From Nostoc mirabile CHAB5784 (GTDB lineage: Bacteria > Cyanobacteriota > Cyanobacteriia > Cyanobacteriales > Nostocaceae), in assembly GCF_020829645.1 (NCBI RefSeq), contig NZ_JAIVFS010000091.1, positions 1 to 33,934 of the forward strand: a stretch of DNA of 33,934 bases, in the 5' to 3' direction. The notes beneath the pieces are model-generated. The model worked only from the letters and a program-made list of their open reading frames with translations, had not been told where the DNA came from and made no database searches. Position 1 is the first letter of the stretch. Each line of letters starts with the position of its first letter. Shown here piece after piece: positions 24,737-32,195 of the stretch. Position numbers and translations under genes: made by a program.

Positions 24737-24823
24737 GCATAACGTTAAGCTACCGGACACGAATAACCTCTGCAATCTAACAAATGGCCTACTGCTTCGT
24801 TCCGGTTCAGCGATTTGTTATGC
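24737..24823 (-). other. attC recombination site 2
   Basis: Minus-strand reading starts GCATAAC and ends AAC-GTTATGC, so the outer 7-mers are perfect inverted copies. Inside, GCT(GA)ACCGGA-ACGAA pairs with TTCGTGTCCGGTAGC, with an extra C/G base left extrahelical. The centre is about 32 bases and weakly structured. The site is 107 bases past the stop of the 1019-aa gene. Confidence 0.88.
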
Positions 24824-24929
24824 TCATCCATCTCTCACAGAGATCAAAGCTATCAAGGGTAATTCCTTTTCGGCATGTATCCCTCTTGCAAGACCTGAGT
24901 CTTTCCTGTCATTCCTCACACCAACAGCT

Positions 24930-27900
24930 TCACCAATCAACACCAATTCGATTGCCGGATCTCGGATGCCAGCCTAAGGAGCCTGTGTCATCGCGCTCTC
25001 CTTGCCCTGTGTACTTGTACCATAAAAGATTTCTATTCTGGTCAACGGCCATAATGATATGACCGAATTGTCCTAGATCAGTTACTCCCCCGAAAATATG
25101 CTGCATATTCTGCCAACCCCGCCCTATCGGATTGCCGGAGTTAGGATGCCAGCCTGTACCTCCAGAAACATCGTCTTCCCCCTCGCCATCATAGGAGTAC
25201 CAGAGCAGATTTCCACTCTCATTAACTCCAAAAACGACATTACCTGACCCGTGAAGGTGTCGGAAGTTCTGCCATCCATTTCCTACTCGATTCCCAGAAT
25301 TGGGGTGCCAACCAGTAGTTCCCTCGGGATTGTGTTCTCCGTTACCAATGTAGGAATACCAGTGTAAGTCTCCGTTTTGTGCAACACCAAAAATCTGCAT
25401 CCGATCTGTGGAGCGTCCCGCTTGAGGGAATACAAAAATATTACGAAAGCTCTGCCACCCATTGCCAATTACATTGCCAGAATTAGGATGCCAACCGCTA
25501 GTTGCAGCAGGGTTGTGTTCACCGTTACCAATGTAGGAATACCAATGCAGATTACCATTCGAGTGAATTGCCATAATAATCCCGTCACCACAACCAAAGA
25601 CGTGCAACATGCCATTCCAGCCACGGCCGATCAAGTTACCAGTCTGGGGATCCCAGCTTTGTGCGGCTGAGGACTCCCCTTCTTGCTCGCCGCTCCCGGT
25701 ATACCGGTTCCATTCAAGGTCGCCATTTATGGTCACGCCATAGAAAATTCCCTGTAAGGGTAAGCCACTATCAACCAGTGTTGTTCCGTTGCCGCCGTGC
25801 AACAGCTTAAGATGACTCGTCCTACTGGCGTGTGTTACCTCATCGGGGATAAGTAGTCGTGAATGCATCAATTGCACTTGATAAGGCAAACTGAGTGAGA
25901 GTAAGTAGTAGATGTCAAGCTCACGATTTGTAGCGTTCCATTCTGTGAAGCGATTGAGGAGAAAAGCTCCATAAGCCCAGCCCTCATGATTGTTATTCGG
26001 ATCAGAGGGTGGGATGTCAGGCCAAATGCGGTCAGTCCCAACGACTTGGTGCATGTATCTGCCATAGGCTCCCTGTGTATTAGGGTTGAAGATCTCAATT
26101 TCATCAGACCAATCCCAAAGGGATGAGCTGACGCGAGCAACGGCTGGTCGGTGGTAACCCTCAGATCCCGACTCGTCATTGGCGTTGGAGTAGAGCAGAA
26201 TCCACCGTTTAGGGCCTTCCAGCCAGGCTGCTGAGAGATGCGTGTAGGTGTTTGTATGGCTAAAGAGTACAACAGCAGCATCTACATTAGGAGACCAAGG
26301 TGCTGCAGGATTACCCGTATAATATAGGATGTCTTGTATCATTGGTGGGGCGGGTGTCCTGAGTGGCATCCAGGCTAGTCGAATGCCAGGATTACTCGAA
26401 TAGAAAAATCCATACATGACCAACCCTTGTTCATGTGGCGTTTGGGGAAGTCCAGGGTGTTGTGAGTTCTGTACAACACAAGGTGCAACCCAGGAGAACA
26501 CGGCCTCTTGTCCGGTTCGTACTAGGCTATGGCATTTAATACAATACCGCCACTTTCCTTCCTCTCCAGGATTATGATGCAGGACGAAGTTGAGAATTGA
26601 TGGCTGGTGTGCACCCCCAGCAGGGCAGAGACCACCATTTTCTGCCCCCTTCCAAAAAATTGATAAACATTTTTCACAACGGAGCCAGTTTGCCTGGTTC
26701 TGGGCATTCTCAGCAACTGAGTGTAAAAGAACATAACTCTGGTCAGCCGCTTCATGGCTACCCCCTCGATGGCAACGACCTTTAAAATTAGGATCTCCAT
26801 CCCAAAACAAAGTCTCGCAGTTTCGGCAACGTCGGTAATTGGCTTGGAAGTTTGTACCTGGCGGGAGATTTTCAGAAAGAGTGAACTTGAACCCAAGAAG
26901 TTCGTGGCTTTCTAACCTATCGCGGCTTGCATCACGCGGGCACCAGCCAATTTGTGGACTTAAAAGAAATTCCTTCTGAAAGAGTCCGGGTTTATGCGGC
27001 TCTGCTTTACTGGTTAAGTAGCAACCTCCTGGAGGATCACCTGGACGAGAGTGCCCCGTAAATTTGGCTTCGGCGAACCCTGCAAAGACCCAAACTTTGT
27101 TGGCATAGCTGAATGCTCCATTAGGTGTCTCAAGGCTGAGAAGTTGACCAATAGGTTCGGTTCCGGTAAATGGGTCAAAAAAGCCGCTCTCAGCTAGAAC
27201 TGGATTTAAATCGAACCCGCCACCTGGAGAACCTTTGCAGCTCCCTTTATGGGCATCCCCATCCCAGAACAGTCCGTGACATTTCGCGCAAAATCGCCAA
27301 TCTTTCTGACCGGTCGCTTCTGTGGCACCTTGATGATCGTTTGGCAGAAAGAACTTCCATCCAATCGGGTCGTGGGGTAAGCCATCCCGAGGGCAAACAC
27401 CCGCAGGTTGATCATTTTGTGCCCAGAACAGTCCGTGACATTTCGCGCAAAATCGCCAATCTTTCTGACCGGTCGCTTCTGTGGCACCTTGATGATCATT
27501 AGGTAGAAAGAACTTCCATCCAATCGGGTCGTGGGGTAAGCCATCCCGAGGGCAAACACCCGCAGGTTGATCATTTTGTGCCCAGAACAGTCCGTGACAT
27601 TTCGCGCAAAATCGCCAATCTTTTTGTCCAGTTGCTTCTGTGGCACCCTGATGATCGTTAGGTAGAAAAAACTTCCATCCCAGAGCTAGATGACCCCCAT
27701 GACGAAGAACTTTGTTAGCGTCTGTCCAAGCTACTAAATCTGTATTCTGTTCGTTGGGACTATTGGGTGTTTTTGTTGTATCGCCGAAAAATATGTAGAG
27801 ACGGCCATCTGAGTGTTCTGTGTTAGCACCAAGGTCAGCTCCTAACGCTCCCCAGCGTCCTGTATCGTTGAGCAGAGGCCATTGTTCAGCATCAACAAGT

Positions 27901-27989
27901 AAAGGCCATTTAGGATCTCTATCAAAAAGATCTGTGCTTCCTGTAAGTTGACCTACCCGGTTTGTGAAAAGAACTCTTACAGATGTCAT
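24930..27989 (-). CDS. 1019-aa protein: DUF4185-like propeller with inserted zinc ribbons plus a tachylectin-like propeller
   Basis: Residues about 28-72 resemble the start of DUF4185 (GRWGALGADLGANTEH, then GRLYIFFGDT), a propeller related to glycoside-binding or hydrolase proteins. Three ribbon repeats follow at about 102-255 (period 53 residues, DWRFCAKCHGLFW, GVCPRDGLPH), DUF4185-like sequence returns (YANKVWVFAGFAEAKF), three more ribbon units lie at about 367-492 (the last lacks its second Cys/His pair), and propeller sequence resumes (WILLYSNAND, HQVVGTDRIWP). Residues about 740-1019 hold five repeats of the type NGDLHWYSYIGNGEH with GWHPNSGN and IGxGWQ, the count expected for a five-bladed tachylectin-2 fold, which binds sugars. 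No signal peptide is seen. It fills its own cassette, ending 107 bases before attC site 2. Confidence 0.75.
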   Translation of the reverse strand: MTSVRVLFTNRVGQLTGSTDLFDRDPKWPLLVDAEQWPLLNDTGRWGALGADLGANTEHSDGRLYIFFGDTTKTPNSPNEQNTDLVAWTDANKVLRHGGHLALGWKFFLPNDHQGATEATGQKDWRFCAKCHGLFWAQNDQPAGVCPRDGLPHDPIGWKFFLPNDHQGATEATGQKDWRFCAKCHGLFWAQNDQPAGVCPRDGLPHDPIGWKFFLPNDHQGATEATGQKDWRFCAKCHGLFWDGDAHKGSCKGSPGGGFDLNPVLAESGFFDPFTGTEPIGQLLSLETPNGAFSYANKVWVFAGFAEAKFTGHSRPGDPPGGCYLTSKAEPHKPGLFQKEFLLSPQIGWCPRDASRDRLESHELLGFKFTLSENLPPGTNFQANYRRCRNCETLFWDGDPNFKGRCHRGGSHEAADQSYVLLHSVAENAQNQANWLRCEKCLSIFWKGAENGGLCPAGGAHQPSILNFVLHHNPGEEGKWRYCIKCHSLVRTGQEAVFSWVAPCVVQNSQHPGLPQTPHEQGLVMYGFFYSSNPGIRLAWMPLRTPAPPMIQDILYYTGNPAAPWSPNVDAAVVLFSHTNTYTHLSAAWLEGPKRWILLYSNANDESGSEGYHRPAVARVSSSLWDWSDEIEIFNPNTQGAYGRYMHQVVGTDRIWPDIPPSDPNNNHEGWAYGAFLLNRFTEWNATNRELDIYYLLSLSLPYQVQLMHSRLLIPDEVTHASRTSHLKLLHGGNGTTLVDSGLPLQGIFYGVTINGDLEWNRYTGSGEQEGESSAAQSWDPQTGNLIGRGWNGMLHVFGCGDGIIMAIHSNGNLHWYSYIGNGEHNPAATSGWHPNSGNVIGNGWQSFRNIFVFPQAGRSTDRMQIFGVAQNGDLHWYSYIGNGEHNPEGTTGWHPNSGNRVGNGWQNFRHLHGSGNVVFGVNESGNLLWYSYDGEGEDDVSGGTGWHPNSGNPIGRGWQNMQHIFGGVTDLGQFGHIIMAVDQNRNLLWYKYTGQGERDDTGSLGWHPRSGNRIGVDW
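27262..27690. repeat. tandem 159-bp coding repeat, about 2.6 copies
   Basis: The segment beginning AGTCCGTGACATTTCGCGCA starts at 27271, 27430 and 27589, a spacing of exactly 159 bases (53 codons). The first two copies are almost identical and the third diverges. It encodes zinc-ribbon repeats 1-3 of the 1019-aa protein and points to recent duplication or unequal exchange. Confidence 0.85.
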
Positions 27990-28056
27990 TTCGACTTCCT
28001 TCTAATGTTTAATCACTTTATTCCCTGCCGATGTCAAGAGAGCCAAACTAATTGCA

Positions 28057-28203
28057 GCATAACTATTTATTATACGGAAAGTTTCCGTATAATCTTTTTC
28101 TAAATCCTAATATATCAAGCATTACAGCTACCTTCTTTCTGCATATACGGAAAACTTCTTTTTTAAACCCCTATTTTGGCATATTAAACAGAACCTGTTA
28201 TGC
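28057..28203 (-). other. possible degenerate attC site 3
   Basis: Perfect outer boxes GCATAAC and GTTATGC face each other over 147 bases, in the same direction as the two good sites, and the position fits: 43 bases past the SLOG gene stop and 67 bases before the start of the 1019-aa gene. The inner arms match poorly (TGTTTAATATGCC against TATTTATTATACGG), so chance or a decayed site cannot be excluded. Confidence 0.35.
28069..28093. repeat. perfect 12-bp inverted repeat ATTATACGGAAA/TTTCCGTATAAT
   Basis: The two arms are separated by one base. Another TATACGGAAA copy lies at 28144-28153. On the plus strand a CTTTTTC follows, so it could also stop plus-strand transcripts. It lies inside the possible third attC site. 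Confidence 0.6.
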
Positions 28204-28245
28204 TAAGAGATTAAAATTAAATCAAAAACAATGTAATAAATTGTA

Positions 28246-29291
28246 TCAAATTATTGATGTAATGCTGGCTGTACTTGACATAATCATATGATAAGTGTTT
28301 GTAACCCAGTTATAAATTATGACTCTGCGGTTTAATTTTGCTGCATCAGCGATACAATTAGCTGTTCCTCCAGGTTGCCCATCCCAGATAGCAATCATCA
28401 TATCGTGGGCATTTTTTATTTGATTAACTATCCATCGATTACGAGCATTTAAACATTTGATTCCTCCAGCTTCTTGATAAGGTAAGTTAGAGACAAATTT
28501 GATAGCGTCGCATTGGGATAACAGCCAATGATACTTCTGCTTATCGAGATTATTCCATTTGGCATCTTGGTTGATGCAGTGTACGGCAGCAGTGAGGTTT
28601 ATCTCAATAGGGTACTTATCTTTTAAGCCTAAGATTATCTCTACTGCTGCGGTATCAACTCCCAATGCCATGCCTGAATAGAACTGGATGCGTTTGTAAC
28701 CCCACTCAACAGAGCGATCGCAAGCACGAACAATCATGCCTTCAAGTCGGTTACGCACTTGCTTCCATCCTTCCTCATCAAATTTTTTGTGACTGTTTCC
28801 TGTAAATGCCACTTTTAGGGTTGGTTTATCTTCTATGAGGAAATCAACAAACTCCTGGGGCAACCAGATATTAGGAGGAAGATTAAAATTGCTAATCAGG
28901 GAAGCTATCTCTGGGTCAGTGTATCCTGCAAGGTTGCATCCAATCCTAGTTGTTAGGAATTCTAGTTCAGGATGAGTATTTGCATATTCGACTAGTTTCT
29001 CAATTTGGGATTTGATTTGAAGAAGCGGGATTGACCGGATACCCTTATTTAGGTCTTTGGTTGCGATGCCTGCGGCGGGCGTAGCCATCGCCCAGGATTG
29101 TTGGGGATTACCGTATTCTGCATTGCAGTACTGTCGCGCAAATAAAGCACTTCCAGCACCATGTCTTCCTTGTCAGCTTTGATATTATTCCAAAACCAGA
29201 GATATTGAATATTATTGAATGACGTAAAATTATTTAATTGGTGCTTATTTATCGGAAGTGTTAATAAAATTTCTATTGATCCAAGGCTCAA
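28246..29291 (-). pseudogene. macro-like plus SLOG (DUF1273-type) gene with a frameshift
   Basis: From the ATG at 29088 the frame encodes a SLOG-type domain in the second half (VAFTGNSHKKF, GMALGVDTAAVEI, KCLNARNRWIVNQ, IAIWDGQPGGTANC), which in relatives binds nucleotide-like ligands. Upstream the same frame continues as QGRHGAGSALFARQY, the conserved start of a fused N-terminal domain, but a TGA at 29173-29175 blocks it. The missing beginning (FWNNIKA) lies in another frame open from 29291. One base lost near 29175-29180 explains this, so the full protein cannot be made unless this is a sequencing error. A palindromic repeat inserts MATPAAGIA at 29063-29091. Confidence 0.65.
29063..29091. 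repeat. 29-bp palindromic repeat inside a gene, copy 2
   Basis: GCGATG-CC...GGC-CATCGC, nearly the same as the unit at 4555-4583. It is read in frame in the SLOG gene between QSWA and TKDLNKG. Removing 21 bases would restore a typical family sequence, which suggests in-frame insertion of a mobile palindrome. Confidence 0.75.
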
Positions 29292-29387
29292 AAATAAGTT
29301 ATATTTTAATACTTACTATCTCCAAATGATGCTAAAACAGTTATAAAATAACTCTTGGGCTTGGTTTGGTTGAATGAAAATGTTATT

Positions 29388-29837
29388 TTATATATATTTA
29401 AAAACTGTTTTGATATTATCTACTAACTGTACTACCATACCCAAAATAGCTTTCCAGCCAAGTATTATCCCCCAAAAGCCGCTACTAAATAGACCAAATA
29501 CTGACTTGAGGAAGATAACTACCCTGTAATTTATCTCGATATTTGATTCAGCTCTGGCATAGATAAAACCATCCCCAATTTTATTTTCCAACTTCCTCAT
29601 TTTTCGTTCTTCTTCTCTATCCCTTCTTTCTTCTTGTACCTTCCAACCCCAAGGGGCAAATCCCAAAACAATCGAAATTGGAAGATAGAATGGCCAACTA
29701 TATATGTAGCCAAGGGAACCATAGATGATGAAAAAGGCTAGCCCCAAACCAGTGCGCCAAACTAAACACCAGAGGATAAACAAACTGTTGATAATAGCGT
29801 TACGGATAACTATACTTCGGTTTTTGTTATATGACAT
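29388..29837 (-). CDS. unknown small membrane protein (149 aa)
   Basis: Three or four hydrophobic segments (about 13-36, 38-60, 105-120 and 122-140) surround a highly charged loop at about 66-85 (EERRDREEERKMRKLE). I do not recognise a family. It stands alone, 96 bases upstream of the SLOG remnant and 434 bases downstream of the Gp157-like gene. The reading frame, ATG start and membrane-protein composition support it as real. Confidence 0.55.
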   Translation of the reverse strand: MSYNKNRSIVIRNAIINSLFILWCLVWRTGLGLAFFIIYGSLGYIYSWPFYLPISIVLGFAPWGWKVQEERRDREEERKMRKLENKIGDGFIYARAESNIEINYRVVIFLKSVFGLFSSGFWGIILGWKAILGMVVQLVDNIKTVFKYI

Positions 29838-30271
29838 TTTAAGGCTGCTCCCGATGCCTAATATTTAAGTTTTTATTTAGAGTGATTGCATCTCTTCAGA
29901 TTAAACTTAAACTTAGCAGTAGTTTGAATTATCATATTGATAGTTGAAAAATAGAAACTACCTAATCAATTGCAATTACCTGTTTAGCCACACTAAATAA
30001 GGTCAAATATACCAACTTATTGTAACGATGTTTGTACCTAGCCCGACATAGTTACTGTTGCTGTCATTGATATCTACAATTTCATCGATTATATCTTCAC
30101 GGAGTTTAAAATTAGGCAAAGTTTTGATGATTTTTTTAAGAAGTTTAAAATGGAGCTATAGTTTTTAGAAAAAATAAAAATGATTAAGATTTGACTCTTA
30201 ATCATTTGGTGATATATTCCTAAAAGATGGGATATACCTATGTTTGATTCACATGGTTGGGGCGTATGCCA
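29838..30271. other. gap with a gene remnant
   Basis: On the minus strand 30003-30155 is open without a start codon and reads as a protein C-terminus of about 50 residues (KLLKKIIKTLPNFKLREDI, then DEIVDINDSNSNYVG and an end WYI). It may be what is left of a lost gene. The family is not recognised. The rest holds the terminator at 30168-30205 and AT-rich sequence. Confidence 0.3.
30168..30205 (-). terminator. Rho-independent terminator after the Gp157-like gene
   Basis: ATGATTAAGA (30180-30189) and TCTTAATCAT (30196-30205) form a perfect 10-bp stem with a 6-base loop. On the minus strand it is followed by TTTTTATTTTTT. It lies 67 bases past the stop of the gene at 30272. Confidence 0.8.
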
Positions 30272-30874
30272 TTAGTTGTGGTTTTTTCTGTTGCGAGACT
30301 TACTACCTGATTGCACCTTAAATCGTACCTGTTTCCCGATAGTTACCTCGGCAACATTGCTAATATCTTTACTAGATTTATAGGCTTCAATAATTGCCTT
30401 ATTATTAGCTTGGTACTTAATAACTCTAAATTCATCAGGAAAATCTTCATCATCTACTTCTACTAGTAAGTTAGCGACTTTTGGTGGGTTATCCCTGATT
30501 TCAATTACCCTTTCCTTACCGATGTTTTTGTCACTGATTAATCCAATCTCGTGTAGGTGGATGAGGGTGCGCTTGATTTGTTCAAGTTGAGTTTTGCGAC
30601 GTGAAATTACCCGATCGTGGAGTTCGGCTACTCGCGCTTTTCTTTCCTCCCAGGTTTCAAGGTCAAGATTTAACTGGTCAACTACCCAGGCGATCGCATC
30701 GATTTTGGTTTCGATGCCATCCTGAATAGTCATAAGTTCTTGTAAGAGTTGTTCTACATTACCCTGTTCGCCTAACTCGCCTGCTTCTTCTATCTGTGAC
30801 CAAAGTTTAGCAGCATCTAGGCTTAATTCTTTGAGAGTGAGTTGGTTGATTTCGCGTTCAATTGCTTGAGTCAT
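30272..30874 (-). CDS. siphovirus Gp157-family protein (200 aa)
   Basis: Gp157 proteins are helical phage proteins of unclear role, linked in some phages to resistance or recombination functions. The pattern is present: an N-terminal helix, the core IQDGIETKIDAIAWVVDQL followed by ERKARVAELHDRVISRRK and LEQIKRTLIHLHEIG, then a short domain with NPPKVANLLVEVDDEDFPDEF, close to the Pro-rich end of the family. The tail is basic (SRNRKNHN). The ATG start and a strong terminator downstream define the unit. In cyanobacterial plasmids this family is common beside HNH and small unknown genes, as here. Confidence 0.75.
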   Translation of the reverse strand: MTQAIEREINQLTLKELSLDAAKLWSQIEEAGELGEQGNVEQLLQELMTIQDGIETKIDAIAWVVDQLNLDLETWEERKARVAELHDRVISRRKTQLEQIKRTLIHLHEIGLISDKNIGKERVIEIRDNPPKVANLLVEVDDEDFPDEFRVIKYQANNKAIIEAYKSSKDISNVAEVTIGKQVRFKVQSGSKSRNRKNHN

Positions 30875-30961
30875 AATTTACTTTTGATATAAAAAACAAC
30901 TAGCAGTTAGTTGCTACTCGTTGTTGACTAAAAAGAGTTGATGCTTGAAAGGAGATTGAAT

Positions 30962-31129
30962 TTAGTACCCGTACCGCAAGTGATAGTAGTCTGACTTTTC
31001 TTGTGCCAACTCTGCTTCGTAGTCGTAGTAATCTGCCTCGTCTAGGAAGGTGCTGGCTTGCTGGGCTTGTAATGTGGGCTTTGGTGATTTTTGGTCAGTT
31101 TTCGGGTTAGAATTAGTAACAGTTTTCAT
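30962..31129 (-). CDS. 55-aa tyrosine-rich small protein
   Basis: An ATG at 31127-31129 opens a 55-codon frame: a Pro/Lys/Gln-rich first half (NPKTDQKSPKPTLQAQQ) and an acidic, aromatic second half (FLDEADYYDYEAELAQEKS, then DYYHLRYGY). The biased, protein-like composition and its place 87 bases upstream of the Gp157-like gene, in the same direction, make it a likely gene. I do not know the family. An 8-bp inverted repeat CAACTTCA/TGAAGTTG lies at 31138-31163, just upstream. Confidence 0.5.
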   Translation of the reverse strand: MKTVTNSNPKTDQKSPKPTLQAQQASTFLDEADYYDYEAELAQEKSDYYHLRYGY

Positions 31130-31263
31130 GTCTATACAACTTCAATTCATCTACTGAAGTTGCACGTTAGTGCTTGTTATAGTTCCAACAATTAAGAGGA
31201 AGAAATTAATCTTCCCCTTCTTATAATTATTTACTAGTGGTTTTTCTTAAACTACAGGTTTTT

Positions 31264-31563
31264 CTACCACAAAGATAGTTGTCCTGGTGATATGTTTCCC
31301 CGTCGCCGCGTATGAAAAAATATATGGCAACTCGAACATAAAGCCGCGAGATTTTCGACTCGATTGTCCTCGGGCGTATAATTCCAGTGGTGAACCACTA
31401 ACATTTTAATGCTGCGTTCTCTACGATTTAATCCATCTATTTTATCAGTTGGACGTAAGCATTGCATACCGCAGCGCGTGCATTTCCAGTCTGATTTTGA
31501 TTTGACCTCAAGTGCGATAGTATCCCAGTTTGAAGAATAGCGACTGCGGTTTTTACCAGTCAT
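31264..31563 (-). CDS. HNH endonuclease
   Basis: The 99-residue product has the compact HNH layout: CTRCG near 29-33, LVVHHWNYTPEDNRVENL with the HH pair, and LAALCSSCHIFFH with the second Cys pair and the last His. All metal-binding residues are present. The ATG at 31563 is preferred to a TTG one codon earlier. It is a free-standing small HNH gene of the type found in phages and plasmids; its target is unknown. Confidence 0.85.
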   Translation of the reverse strand: MTGKNRSRYSSNWDTIALEVKSKSDWKCTRCGMQCLRPTDKIDGLNRRERSIKMLVVHHWNYTPEDNRVENLAALCSSCHIFFHTRRRGNISPGQLSLW

Positions 31564-31633
31564 CAATCAGTTCCTTTTGGGTTGCAGAAAACTAATTTTG
31601 ATTTAACTTGACGCGATATTATTGTGATTATAT

Positions 31634-32173
31634 TTACGCAGAAAGTTTTCCGGAAAAATTCACTTGAGACATAACTTGTGTGCGTATTGAATTAGCAGCC
31701 TTCTCTGCAATTTCTTCTCTATCAGAATCAGTAAGAACTACTGCAAGTAGCGATTTAAGAGCTTCGCGGTTAGATATAAACTCCTCACCGTATAAATCAT
31801 CTTGCAACAAAGTAGCTTCCAAGTGAGGTATTAACTCAGGCGTAGGAGATAGCAACCGCTCTTTAATGCGTGCCCTTGCAGTTTCTGTCGCAGAAGTTGT
31901 ACCTATACCTAAATCCCATGTTTCAATTATTAGCCTGACTTCGCGGTTAAGAGATATACGCAGCGTTGATAGGCGACCAAATAAAGGAAGGTTGAGCATT
32001 AAAGGTGGTAATGCATTACCCCAATCCAAACCAGCGCCAATAGTGCAATTTGCTTCATCTTCGATGCAAACAGCCTCTTCGAGCCATCCTTCACCAAAAA
32101 GTAAATCTATAGCTTCTTGGGTTGTTATTGACTCGTTTGCCTCAGAATTATCCTTTTGCTGTTGATGATTCAT
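31634..32173 (-). CDS. unknown 179-aa protein
   Basis: The product is soluble and acidic, with a first half predicted as mixed strands (GAGLDWGNALPPLMLNLPLFG, LRISLNREVRLIIETWDLG) and a helical second half rich in Glu and Ala (ETARARIKERLL, LTDSDREEIAEKAANSIR). I do not recognise it. It is 22 bases downstream of the GNAT gene and on the same strand, so it may be cotranscribed with the two genes before it. Confidence 0.5.
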   Translation of the reverse strand: MNHQQQKDNSEANESITTQEAIDLLFGEGWLEEAVCIEDEANCTIGAGLDWGNALPPLMLNLPLFGRLSTLRISLNREVRLIIETWDLGIGTTSATETARARIKERLLSPTPELIPHLEATLLQDDLYGEEFISNREALKSLLAVVLTDSDREEIAEKAANSIRTQVMSQVNFSGKLSA

Positions 32174-32195
32174 AAAATTTTATCCGGATCAGCCC

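Larger units (their letters stand above)
23207..28203 (-). mobile_element. integron gene-cassette cluster without integrase
   Basis: Two convincing attC sites (23207-23292 and 24737-24823) and a weaker one (28057-28203) each lie just downstream of a minus-strand gene, all in the same direction. Gene plus following attC makes a cassette: cassette A is the CHAT and ribbon genes (24627 to 23300), cassette B is the 1019-aa gene (27989 to 24930), and the frameshifted SLOG gene (28246-29291) may be a third. No integrase gene and no attI are seen in the window, so it would count as a cluster of attC sites lacking an integrase. Confidence 0.75.

Noticed and set aside
27206..27646. 146-codon minus-strand frame overlapping the ribbon repeats
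   Set aside because: It is a shadow frame kept open by the 159-bp repeat; its product is not protein-like and the ribbon frame carries the zinc ligands.
27206..27660. Regular repeats that could suggest a CRISPR array
   Set aside because: The repeat unit is 159 bp without short repeats and unique spacers, and it lies in frame inside a long gene whose protein shows the same repeat. It is a coding tandem repeat.
30003..30205. An apparent small gene starting at the ATG in the terminator stem
   Set aside because: The ATG at 30205 is not in frame with the protein-like segment ending at 30003, and it lies in a terminator hairpin. Only a start-less remnant (30003-30155) is kept as a weak feature.
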